This document shows, in pieces, positions 22,221 to 32,462 of a DNA stretch of 64,000 nt (the first letter of the stretch is position 1; every line of letters begins with the position of its first letter). The position numbers and the translations under genes were made by a program. A model generated the notes under the pieces. It saw only the letters and a list, made by a program, of their open reading frames with translations. It was not told the origin of the DNA and searched no databases. Source of the DNA: Akebia trifoliata (taxonomy: Eukaryota > Streptophyta > Magnoliopsida > Ranunculales > Lardizabalaceae). The stretch spans positions 41,148,826-41,212,825 of the forward strand of contig CM030714.1 of NCBI GenBank assembly GCA_017979445.1, read 5' to 3'.

Positions 22221-22914
22221 CTGAAGACAGTAGACGACACAACTCATCAAAAAGGATAAAGAATACCCTCCATTAAAATTAATTATAAACCAGCAGAACA
22301 AGCAACTTCTGGACATACAATGGAATTTAGAAAATTTTTAAGGGCGGGAAAGTCCAATTTCCCTAAATTCTGAAAAGGAATGAAATGCAATTTTCAAGCT
22401 TCAGTGAAAATTTTGAGAAGTGATAAATGATTTAATACCTTATTTCATATAGTCCTTAAAAAACAATAAGCAAAAAAAAAAAAACATAGTAGTAAGTTAA
22501 TGTAATATCACCACAATGACAACCTATGGCCATTATAAAAGATAAAAGTCATAATTCCAATATCCAACCAATGATTTTCTTCCACTTACAGTTGTAAATT
22601 TGGTTCACTAACATAAGAAGGAAGGCTTCCCGAAAATCTATTGTATGATAAATCTCTGCAATCACAACATATAAGCCATCATCAATATCACTCCACCAAA
22701 CTAACAAAACAATCTGTGTTAAAGTAGACACTAGAAAAAAGTGTGACGTGTCAACTCTATAATCTAATTTTCCATGTATCATCAAGTGTGATTATCCATT
22801 ATTGAAAAGATCTAGAACAAGCTGATGATTTAACATTTAAATCGGTGGAAAGACTTGAAATTTATATGTCAACCATTAATTAGAAAACAATCAAAAGAAT
22901 CCTTGCATTCATAG
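22221..22914. other. Non-coding part of copy B
   Basis: AT-rich, repeated again at about 23,390-24,080. No gene recognised. Confidence 0.5.
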
Positions 22915-23026
22915 TGAAAGAATGTTCTTGACAAAGATGAAAATGGCCTTCTCAGTACAAAGTTTTATCCACTTCTGAACCACATAAACAAACTGCCCAA
23001 CAGTCAAATTGGCAGGGACCAGATAT
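22915..23026 (-). pseudogene. ATG8 exon fragment, copy B1
   Basis: After the GTGCAG acceptor the minus strand reads [20 protein letters not shown] then [10 protein letters not shown] and FVKNIL before a stop (TGA). This is the longest uninterrupted match to the ATG8 internal exon among the three copies, with only conservative changes up to NIL. The rest of the ATG8 gene is absent. Confidence 0.85.
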
Positions 23027-23184
23027 CTGCACTCATATCCTAGCATTCTCATCTCTATCATGCTCACTCAACCACCCGACATCAAGCTTCATAAAGCAAA
23101 GCTAGTCAAATTGTCATCTTATAAAGCTTTCCTTTTAACTTGTGATTTGTATGTGTCAATCACAATGCACTCAAGACCCACACC

Positions 23185-23284
23185 NNNNNNNNNNNNNNNN
23201 NNNNNNNNNNNNNNNNNNNNNNNNNNNNNNNNNNNNNNNNNNNNNNNNNNNNNNNNNNNNNNNNNNNNNNNNNNNNNNNNNNNN
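23185..23284. other. Assembly gap (100 N)
   Basis: Exactly 100 N, the usual placeholder for a gap of unknown size. It lies inside the internally re-duplicated part of copy B, so missing or collapsed repeat units are likely. Open frames spanning it are artefacts. Confidence 0.99.
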
Positions 23285-23297
23285 ATAGCATTTGTAC

Positions 23298-23362
23298 CTG
23301 AATTGATATCTGCAAGTGCATGCAACTGCAGGTGAAACAAAGAGTGGTCAACATACGTATCA
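23298..23362 (-). pseudogene. Unidentified exon fragment, copy B2 (truncated)
   Basis: Only the 3' part of the 142-nt exon remains (DTYVDHSL... through LHALADINS and the GT donor); the 5' half and acceptor are replaced by AAAAGGATAAAGG. It directly follows the assembly gap. Confidence 0.45.
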
Positions 23363-24089
23363 AAAAGGATAAAGGAAACCCTCCATTAAAATTAATTATA
23401 AACAAGCAGAACGATCAACTCTGGTGATACAATGGAATTTATCAATTTTTAAGGGCGGGAAATTCCAATTTCCCTAAATTCCGAAAAGGAATGAAATGCA
23501 ATTTCGAAGCTTCAGTGAAAATTTTGAGTAATGATAAATGATTTGCACAAAAGAAAAGTCTCAATTTCCTGAAATTATGGAAATTTATAACCTTATTTCA
23601 TGTAGTCCTTAAAAAACAATAGGAAAAAAAAAAAAATAGTAGTAAGTTAATGTAATATCACCACAATGACAACCTATGGCCATTATAAAAGATAAAAGTC
23701 ATAATTCCAATATCCAACTAATGATTTTCCTCACACTTACAGTTGGTTCAGTAACATAAGAAGGAAGGCTTCCTGAAAATCCATTGTATGATAAATCTCT
23801 GCAATCACAACATATAAGCCGTCATCAATATCACTCCACCAAACTAACAAAACAATCTGTAGACACTAGAAAAAAGTGTGACATGTCTATCCATTGCCGT
23901 TCTTTTAATTTTTCACAATTAACTGTCAACTCTGTAATCAAATTTTCCATGTATCATCGAGTGTGATTATTTATTATTGAAAAGATATAGGATTTAACAT
24001 TTAAATCAGTGGAGAGACTTAAAATTTATATGTCAACTATTAATTAGAAAAAAATCAAAAGAATCTATACATTCATAGATGAGGAAGTT
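23363..24089. other. Non-coding part of copy B (second repeat)
   Basis: Repeats 22,250-22,914 with scattered differences, including CTATTGCCG-type additions near 23,885. No gene recognised. Confidence 0.5.
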
Positions 24090-24233
24090 GGTTAGCATTA
24101 CAACATTGGTAACTGAATGTAGTGGAAGAATGTTCTTGACAAAGATGAAAATGGCCTTCTCAGTACAAAGTTTTATCCAATTTCGACCACATAAACAAAC
24201 TACCCAACAGTCAAATTGGCAGGAACCAGATAT
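24090..24233 (-). pseudogene. ATG8 exon fragment, copy B2
   Basis: Reads [10 protein letters not shown], then a TAG stop where ATG8 has glutamine, then FVYVV. After a 1-nt deletion it continues [18 protein letters not shown]. It is more decayed than copy B1. The intron-like acceptor (ATGCAG) is still present. Confidence 0.8.
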
Positions 24234-25203
24234 CTGCATTCATATCCTAGCATTCTCATCTCTATCATGCTCACTTAAAGCCCGACATCAAGCTTCATAA
24301 AGCAAAGCTAGTCAAATTGTCATCTTATAAAACTTTCCTTTTAAGTTGTGATATGTATGTGTCAATCACAATGCACTCAAGACTCACACCTCTACTTTAA
24401 CCACCCAACTCTGATTTTATGGGCTACAACTTCACCAAACTTGCTATCCTTATTGTGCATAAAAGACCAGAGATGGAAAAAAATGGTCACTTAGGACTAT
24501 TTTCAGAGGATCAATTTTTTACTAGGCATACATACCTCCTTATGAGTGCTGGTACTAAAGTTACAATCCACGTAATCAATCTTGGTTCTACTTATTCTAA
24601 AACCCACACATCTTCATAATTCTAATTTCGTACTACTTACTTCATAATTTCACCAACTAACATACTCCAAGGTACTATGAATTTAAATTGAAGAAAAATA
24701 ATCCAAAAAACACTAAAGTGAATACTTCTCATGCTTAAACGTTGGCAAGAAAAGAAAAATATAAAACAACATTGGTAATTAGAGCTCAAATTTCAAGTAT
24801 CACAAGTGACAAGATTAACACTCTGTCCAAATAGAATTTTTGCAAAGCTCCCACAAATCTCCAAATTTCAGTTGGGCACATTTCAGATAGTTTCAATTAT
24901 AGACTTTGTAGCTTGGTTAAACTTATAATTCAATTCGGCAAATCTGATAAGAAACTTAAGATTTCAAAAACAAACAAAAATCATACAAAAAAGACCATCA
25001 CATTATCATATATTAAACTATTATATAGTAAAACAATTTTATGACAAAATGTACTAATTACAAATGAATGAAATTTGATGTAACAATTAAGCAACCATAA
25101 TTCCTCAATTGCATGAAGGTTAAACTCATCTGATACATAAATAATGTTTATCCATCTTGGAAGAGAAATGATTTATGATTGGATCACAATAGAGGAATAA
25201 AGG
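24234..25203. other. Non-coding part of copy B
   Basis: Matches 5,128-6,128 of copy A over its whole length. No gene recognised. Confidence 0.5.
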
Positions 25204-25256
25204 GAGCCAAACAAGTGTAATTCCAGCACTAGCAAGATCAGGGATGGACTTACTGA
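25204..25256 (-). pseudogene. Alpha-amylase exon 1 remnant, copy B
   Basis: The minus strand encodes SKSIPDLASAGITLVWLPL, the same part of the barrel as in 6,129-6,240. The PPPSQ...GPQ end and the splice donor are deleted, as is RWYDFL. Confidence 0.75.
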
Positions 25257-27570
25257 TCTCTCACTCTTCTCACATGACGCCCAATTCACTCTTCTCAAAA
25301 AATGCCCAATTGAATCCCTTAACATCAAAAGAAGATAAAAAAAATAAAATAATCACAATAATAAATTGCTTGGCTGATTTTTTTTCTTTTATTACAAATA
25401 TCTATGCTAGTTGTGAAATGGTCATAATGAATCGGTAAAATACTGAAACTCAATGCAGGTTAACAATGCAGGAATTACAGGAACCATAATAAATGGTGAA
25501 GTTATAACAGGCCAAAGCGACGAGAATGCTGTGGTAAGTTTATGAGAATTTGGTTTATTAAGAAATTTGGTAATTTTAACTATAGGAAGTACTGAACTAT
25601 TCTTCATTAATGCAGCGCAAATTGATGGAAGCAATCTGTGTTGGGAAATTGCAAAATTAATGGGCGTAAAAGGATAATTTTCCTACTAACATAATTACTT
25701 TTATAAATGAGTTTAGGATTGGCAATGGGTCGTGTTGAGGTTTGGGTATTCTGAAGGTGGATAGAAGGGAGAAAAAGAAGTAGAGATGGAAGATTCTAAG
25801 CACCAATAGATCGCATTCTTTGATAAATCTATAACAACATTTAACCATAAAAAATATGAATTATTAAATATTAAGGAGCTAAAAATAATCCAAATCAGTG
25901 ATAGACGAAATAGAAATGGACATCTCCAATTGAAGATTGGCACACGCATGGAATGGTGGACAGGCCTATGGAACTTCCCCAAATGAGTAGCCTAACATAG
26001 AATTTGATACACTTGAATGACGACGCATAGGCAAGCATGTAAGAGCTATAATTAATAGAAAGGATAATGAAATATGCTTGAAGGTAGTGAATAATGCGTT
26101 GACTTACCTTAGATGCTCCACTGAGCTTGATAATATAGATCTAGATCTAAATTCTAGACACCATGGCCTGCTTTATAAACTCCCAGGAAATGTTCATTGG
26201 TAGCCATAGCATTCGGAGAAGACATCTTAATATCTGTTGATCCTATCAATCTGCTTCTAGGAGCAATGAACGCTTGGGCTCATAATAGTGGTGATTCTAT
26301 TAATGTCATATCAGCACTTGTTTTCCAGCTAATGAACTCATAGATAAAGATCTAGAATCCCACCTATTTAAAGTGAACTTGACTCCAATGCATGCACTGT
26401 AAATAGTGTAGAGATCTTACCATCTATGATCCTACCAATCTATATCTAGGAGCAACGGAAACTTGATTTCACCCTTAGTTGATAGAGAAATCACGTATCA
26501 TGAGTTTGGATAGTCAGCATATTCTCAACTTGATTTCCCTAAACCATAAATCATTCTCTTAAAACAATCTGCATTTGTAAGACAATAACCTCACAAATTT
26601 GTAACAACACAATATTAATAAAATAAAATAAAATAATTAACAAATAGATATTACTGTAAAACAGATCCTACGATCACCCTTGTTCGTACGTAATTTTGTT
26701 GCAATAGTGTAGAGATCTTACCAATCTATATCTAGGAGCAACGGAACTTGATTTCAACCTTAGTTGAAAGAGAAATCATGTATCATGAGTTTGGATAGTT
26801 AGCATATTCTCAACTTGTTTTCCCTAAACCATAAATCATTCTCTTAAAATAATCTGCATTTGTAAGACAATAACCTCACAAATTTGTAACAACACAATAT
26901 TAATATAAAAAAATAAAATAATTAACAAATAGATATTACAGAAAAACAGATCCTACGATCACCCTTGTTCGTACCTAATTTTGTTGCATATAAGTACCTT
27001 TGCTCTAGATGTTATGTTGATCATCTCAAGCATTTAGAATTAGTTCTTATATTTGTAAAATAAATAAAAAACAGATAAATAATAACAGGTTCATAATTTA
27101 GATCAATTGATGAAACCAAATTTATTCTTGTAAAAAGATATGTTCTTCAAAAGTTGTAAACAATTAGAGGAGCTACAGTGATGCCAATCTATAACAAAGA
27201 ATCAAGATCAAAATGCTTTGAAATATAATTGTACAAGAAAAACAAGTTCATCATTCAAGAAAAATTGTTCCAAAAGCAATTTAATTTCACTGGATTGAAA
27301 AAGGGGAAAAATAAACAAAATGAAAAATTTTAGAGATCAAAAGACGAACTTGCAAACGCCACTAATGGAATGGAGTTAGTGATCAAAGACGTACCTAGAT
27401 CCAAAATAAGTGACAAATAGAGATGAACTACTCTTTTGTTGCAGATAAGAATTTTTTTCTCATCCAAAGAACCTTTAAGTTATGAATATCAAGAAAAAAT
27501 CTACAAAATCTAAGAATTCAAATACAGAATTTAAACAAAAACAAGAGAATATGCACATAGAGAAAATTAC
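25257..27570. other. Non-coding part of copy B
   Basis: Corresponds to 6,260-8,820 of copy A. About 250 bp are locally duplicated: GTGTAGAGATCTTACC...ACCCTTGTTCGTACGTAATTTTGTTG at about 26,406-26,700 recurs at about 26,707-26,990. The exon-like donor CTAAG|GTAAGTC near 26,110 is retained, but the open frame is interrupted. No gene recognised. Confidence 0.45.
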
Positions 27571-27705
27571 CTAAGATCGGAGATTGAAATAAATTACATT
27601 CGAGATCTGGAGCACTTGGGACAAGATCTAGACCTGTTTCGCCATCTCCTTCATTATCTTTCTTCGTTACAAAACATTGTGCAAGACTATTTAGAATGTA
27701 GAACT
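27571..27705 (-). pseudogene. Unidentified exon-like fragment, copy B only
   Basis: A minus-strand open stretch ends at a splice-donor-like TTAG|GTAATT. It reads TKKDNEGDGETGLDLVPSAP then DLECNLFQSPIL, an acidic composition that looks coding. No family recognised. Copy A has lost this region. It lies downstream, in the sense direction, of the small ORF at 27,791-27,929 and could be its next exon. Confidence 0.3.
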
Positions 27706-27790
27706 AGGAACTTAAACATCAATCTCAGATTTAGCCCACGCAAACTACAGCCACAAACTAAAAATGAAAAAACAAGTCTGGAATGGTTCC

Positions 27791-27929
27791 TTATCTGTCT
27801 AACAACTCATTCGAAGGAACTCTGTTTGGTTTGCTCGAAGAGGATGCTTCGTCGTGCTTTGAGTTTCATGGCTTCTCGTGTGATTTTCAAGCATTTTAAA
27901 GCTTCATTGTTGTTTCCATTCATCGACAT
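27791..27929 (-). pseudogene. Small N-terminal ORF fragment, copy B (59-nt deletion)
   Basis: It begins MSMNGNNNEALKCLKITREA in one frame, showing the reading frame that copy A lost by a 1-nt deletion. It then lacks 59 nt of the helix-forming middle, so the SSSSKPNRVPSNELLDR end is out of frame. The two copies carry different lesions, so the ancestor at duplication was probably intact. Confidence 0.45.
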
Positions 27930-28427
27930 TGCTATAAAGGATTCCAAGAAAATTTCGAAATGTAGCTAGTTTTTGTTCATCAAAAACTAAATAAATCAAA
28001 ATCTCGATCAATAGATTCAAATTAAATTCCAGAAAATAAATAAATAAATGAGAATTAGTGAGAAAAAACTTACAGGGAGAAGATCGAATCACGATCGATT
28101 TGTTCATGGGCCCTCCTGTTTCTTCTTCTTCTTCGAAGAGCTACTAATGAGTATCATTTCTGTTCCAGGTTCTATACAAGGATTAGACGAGCGGGGGATA
28201 CTTGAATCCAACTTTGATGCGGGGCAACCGACTTCAAAATATCTATACAACCTCTTCGTAGCAAGACACGTGGATATCTTTTATTTATTTCACACCCCTA
28301 GTTTTCAAATATTTTAAATACGTCCTTAGAAGCGCCACGTGTAATCAACGAAGAGGGTTGAAGCTTATAAAAGTTATTTCCTGGGAAACTTCTGTTCCAA
28401 GTTATAACTAGGGTTAGAAAACCATCT

Positions 28428-28664
28428 TTATTTGTCTTCCTTATAAAAAGGCATGGAAGACAATTAGATGGAAAACGATTCGGTGCATACGAGTGACGGC
28501 AGCTTGTAAGAGAAGAAAAGGAGATGAGACGGAAGATGATGATGGTGCAAGTAATAATCGGATCAGATACTCAATCCGTGTTTGATTATTACTTGTTCCT
28601 TTATCATCTTACATCTCGTTTTCTACATCACTATCATCAGATTATTTTCTTTTCGAAAACTAAT
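28428..28664 (+). promoter_or_regulatory. Promoter-like module, copy 4 of 4
   Basis: CTTCCTTATAAAAAGGCATGG followed by GGAGATGAGACGGAAGATG and a continuous frame (MRRKMMMVQVIIGSDTQSVF...) of about 45 codons. It is the least interrupted of the four copies but has no recognised product. Confidence 0.35.
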
Positions 28665-29085
28665 TAGATCTAATTAGATCTGAAATCCAATCCGTTCTGA
28701 AAATTTCGGATATGGATTCTTGATGTTTTGGATTCTGATAAGAATCCCATTTGATGAGATTTCTATTTGAATTTTTATTGGATCAGTTCTGGATCAATCA
28801 TGTTTGATAATTATTCGATTCAATAATATGTTAGAAAATATATAAATTATTTTATATATTTATTAAGATGTATAGAATTTACTTAGATTTTATATGTATA
28901 ATCGAATTTGGTCTAATTCAAATGGATCAGATCATTTTAATATTGAGATCTGACAAGAAACCTGATCCGACAAGGGTCTAATTTGATATTGATCGAATTT
29001 ATCTCGGATCCGATCCGATTCTTATTGGATTGATACCAAATTTACCATGATTCCATTCGGACTAGATCCATTAACAACGCTAGTG
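28665..29085. repeat. Diverged hAT-type MITE, counterpart of 14,972-15,391
   Basis: The interior matches the 14,972-15,391 element over most of its length (GGATATGGATTCTTGATGTTTTGGATT; TATATAAATTATTTTATATATTTATTAAGAT). The left end has decayed. It is followed by a short (GT)n run at 29,082-29,098. Confidence 0.6.
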
Positions 29086-29396
29086 TGTGTGTGTGTGTAT
29101 AGAAAGTTGGGCCGGCAACAGATCCGATTCTCTCTACCAACTTGACCAATCAACATAGAGCATTTGATTGGCTCACACTTTCTTGATGGGACATAGCAAT
29201 CACGATGATACTTAATTAGGGTATCAACAATATAGTTTGTCAACCCAAAATAACCTTATGTTTCTTCCTTCTTGAACCTCTCATAAACCCTTTCTTGTTC
29301 TTTTAAGTGTATAGGTTGAAGGAAACGGAATCTTGAGGTGAAAACTATAGAGTAAAAAAGTTTATTTTAGAGATAGTAAAGTTCAAAGACAATTAG
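29086..29396. other. Spacer
   Basis: Only a (GT)n microsatellite at the left and AT-rich sequence; nothing else recognised. Confidence 0.5.
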
Positions 29397-29597
29397 GGGG
29401 CGATTGATTACGCTTCAAAACGCAATTTTACCGGCGTTTGCGTCAAAACGCGGTATTTTATTTTTTTTTTCGTGTTTGATACAGCGTCAAAACGCGACGT
29501 TTTGAAATTTTTAACGCAAATTTCCGATATGTACCGCTGTTTTGAAAAGCGGATGGGAGGAGCTTCGCACAACAGCGTTTAAACGCAATTATATGAA

Positions 29598-30250
29598 ATG
29601 ACGTTTATGCCCTTCAACATTTTAAAAAATTCCAACAACAGTCCGCGATTAAAACGAGCTTACCTTCTTCTCTTCTCTGTTCGGTCTTTCTCTATTCGGT
29701 CTCTCTCTCTCTCTCAGATCTCTCTCGGACATCTCTCTCTATCTCGCACATCTCTCAACCTTGTTTTCTCTTCTCTGTCCTTTTCTCTCTTTCAGGTTTC
29801 AACTTCTCTTCTTTGCAATATTGTCCTACACTACTCATCCTTCTCCATCAATGGAGGTGAGTGTAATAAGGAAAAAATAAAATAAGTCTTCTACAGAGTG
29901 AAGACTGAAATCTATTGAATCGATAGAAGCTTGCCGACACCCACATCGATCATGGGTTCTTCTTCTCTTTCGTATTGGGATCATCTGAATCTGCTTCTTC
30001 TTCGTCCAATCCTCACAATCGCGTTTGTTCTTTCTTTGATCATGGGTTCTTCTTCTCTTTAATGAATTAATTGATTTAGGTTGGGTTCTGGCATGGAAGT
30101 TGTTGCTGGTTCACATCCCTTTGGTGTAAGATATTTGCAAAAGTTTGCAGAGGAAGAAACTAAAGCCGAAGCCACCAACTCGTCGGGTTTCCCAATTTTA
30201 CAGAAGTGTCGATGCTCATCATTCGATTAGTGCCTTGTAATTCCATCCCT
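29598..30250 (+). pseudogene. Captured 5' leader and exon-like pieces
   Basis: A CT-rich 5'UTR-like tract (29,690-29,790) leads to CAATGGAG|GTGAGTG at about 29,850, an ATG followed at once by a consensus splice donor. Further on, a frame from an ATG near 30,100 reads MEVVAGSHPFGVRYLQKFAE and SSGFPILQKC before a stop. Direct repeats of GATCATGGGTTCTTCTTCTC occur at about 29,948 and 30,041. Donor gene unknown, possibly the same RCC1-type gene as the exon below. Confidence 0.3.
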
Positions 30251-30689
30251 TTGATTTTTAATTTTTTTTTTAATTCATTCTTTCACTCTGTTATTCTATT
30301 TAAAGTGATTGAAGGGAAGTTGTGATATTTCCATGGTTCGTTTGTACTTTTATCTTATTTTTGTTTCAACAATTATTTGGAATTCCTCTACTTATTAGTT
30401 GTTTGATAAAATGTCACAATGAGTTTGTTTAGTTTGAGTACTTCTGAACTTTTTACACCAATGGATTCAACAAGTGTTTGGAATTCTTCCACTTATTAGT
30501 TTGTTTGATAAAATGTCAAAATGGGTTTGTTTAGTTTGAGTACTTCTGAAATTTTGACAGTAAACCAGAATCTTATCTTATAATAACGTTGTTTTGGGTT
30601 GAAAGAAGAATTCTCTATTATTTGGTGATTTTGTACCCTCTCCTCATTATTAACTGTTTGGGTTTATCTACTCTTGATTATGTATCTAG

Positions 30690-30746
30690 GTGTCCAGTGG
30701 AGGCACTCACTCAGTAGCATTAACACGTGATGGGCGAATGTTTTCT
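30690..30746 (+). pseudogene. RCC1-repeat exon fragment
   Basis: A 57-nt exon between acceptor TATCTAG and donor GTAAGTACC encodes VSSGGTHSVALTRDGRMFS, the strand pair that ends one RCC1 propeller blade (SGGxHSxALTxDGxxFxxG). RCC1-family proteins include the UV-B receptor UVR8 and Ran exchange factors; which one was the donor cannot be told. The following FGRGDYGRLG part, which should start the next exon, was not found. Confidence 0.7.
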
Positions 30747-32319
30747 GTAAGTACCTTAATGCTTGTGTTTAAAAGATCATTCTGTGCTTGTTGAATATAA
30801 GATCAACCTGGAAGTAAGAATTTAGCTATAAAGAAGAAAACAAAATATAAGTGTAAACAAAGAAAAAAAAAAAACAAAAAGACAAATAAAGTAGAATACC
30901 GACTTGTATATCCCTCAATGTATTAAATTTTGGTTTCAGTGTCTATTTTGGTCAGGTTGAAAATGGAAACATTTAATTAACATTTTGATTGATGAGATAT
31001 AGCAATCAATGGGAGTTGCAAGTTTGAAAACATGGGTACCATTAATATTCACCAAAACTTGAAGGGTATGTCAAATTAAATTTCCCTAATTCCGGTCATC
31101 ATATGTTTTATTCTTGATCATTGTCTTCATGCATGGTAGTTGTTATTAGTGAAACCGGTAAACCATTCTTCTTAAGTCTTGCAAGCACTCAAGAGCTATG
31201 AAATGTGCGTACGTGCGTGTCCATGCACATGGGTGTATTTTGTTTGGTAGGCAGCGGAAGTACTATGGTTAATGCACCGTCTTGGAATGTTTCAGCCAGG
31301 ACTTGAAAAATTCGTTTTTTCTCTTGACCAAAACATTGCCTCAAATGGAAGCCGAGGCCGGGGTCAAAACTTCCCATTAAAAGCTACCTATCCTGAAATA
31401 TCAACTCATTTTTTCAAATCTGCAAGACCCAATTCTCGTTTCTCCATCCAAACCAATCAAAATCCCAGGTTTAGATCAGCCCAATCAGCTTCACCTAAGA
31501 AAAGCTTGCAAACCATTGATGCTTCTACTAACTATCATGCTCGGTATGAAAGAAAAAATGTCATTTTTTCTTATTAAATATGCCCTATTGATTTTATTTT
31601 ATTTTTTATTTTTCGTTTATGATTAGAACTATTAATGGCTATTTGGGATTTTGACCATTTTACTCCCAAAGTAGTGAAAGAATTCTATTTGATTTTGTTT
31701 CTAGTTCTTTTGGACATTTTGAATGAATGGGTATGCTTGTACTGTTGTTTTTTCTTTGATTGATATTTGAAATTTTGATTCTCTAATGTGTCTGGGACTC
31801 ATAATTTCTTGAAATTCCCATATTTATTCTTATCAATGGTGGAAAATTTTTTCTTCTTTGTGATGGTTCTGTTTATTGTGAAAATTTCTTGAAATTGGAG
31901 TTTTTTTTTTTTATTATTGGAATGGAAGGATCAAAGGAAAAAATGTGGGTTTGTTTTTTGTATGGGAGATTATAATATCAACATATGTTACCGATCAAAA
32001 CAAAAGAATATCAACATATGTTTCTTGGATTTTTCTAATCGGGTGAATTATGCTTGTTGATCAAATGTTGGATTCTAACACTCCATTGAACTAGCGTGCC
32101 ATTTCGGGATGTATTTTTATTTTATTTTCCTCAATTGCAACATATTAAATGTACCATAGATTATGAGTTCGACCTTTTCAAGATGAAGTTGCCATTGTGG
32201 ATGATGTATCATTACATATAATTGTTATGTTGTCTATGGGTATATGACATGAATCATATCACATTACATTACCCATTATTATTCTTATTATCATATAAAA
32301 AGTTTATCCGTAAAAGATT
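30747..32319 (+). other. Element interior with an unidentified open frame
   Basis: An open frame at 31,272-31,577 (101 codons) contains SNGSRGRGQNFPLKATYPEI and SARPNSRFSIQTNQNPRFRS. It is basic and serine/asparagine-rich like a plastid transit peptide, and ends near CATGCTCG|GTATGAAA, a possible donor. No family recognised. The rest is AT-rich. Confidence 0.3.
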
Positions 32320-32462
32320 ATGGAGAAAGGACTACCTAGGGGTTTTTACTCTTGTACCCTTCTATATTAGTCCCCCCAAGTAACCCTTCCCCTCTATGGT
32401 GGCATTCACTTTAGTACCTTTTTTTTTTTTCTTTTGGAGCCCCTAGGTAGCCCTTTCTCCAT
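32320..32462. repeat. 143-bp MITE nested in the TIR element
   Basis: Terminal inverted repeats ATGGAGAAAGGACTACCTAGGG and CCCTAGGTAGCCCTTTCTCCAT (21 of 22 positions match). The interior is non-coding with a T run. No clear target-site duplication. Confidence 0.75.

Larger units (their letters stand above)
20205..28195. repeat. Large duplicated segment, copy B
   Basis: Collinear with 2,940-9,412. It is longer because of two family-1 MITEs (21,400-21,533 and 21,618-21,884), an internal re-duplication (about 22,045-22,870 repeated at about 23,285-24,030, so the unknown exon and ATG8 exon occur twice), and about 500 bp near 27,300-27,780 absent from copy A. A 100-N gap interrupts it. The homology resumes beyond the copy A-specific insert: 28,428-29,085 matches 14,613-15,391. 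Confidence 0.85.

Noticed and set aside
23009..23405. Three open frames that run through the N gap
   Set aside because: They are open only because N is not read as a stop; they carry no real protein evidence.
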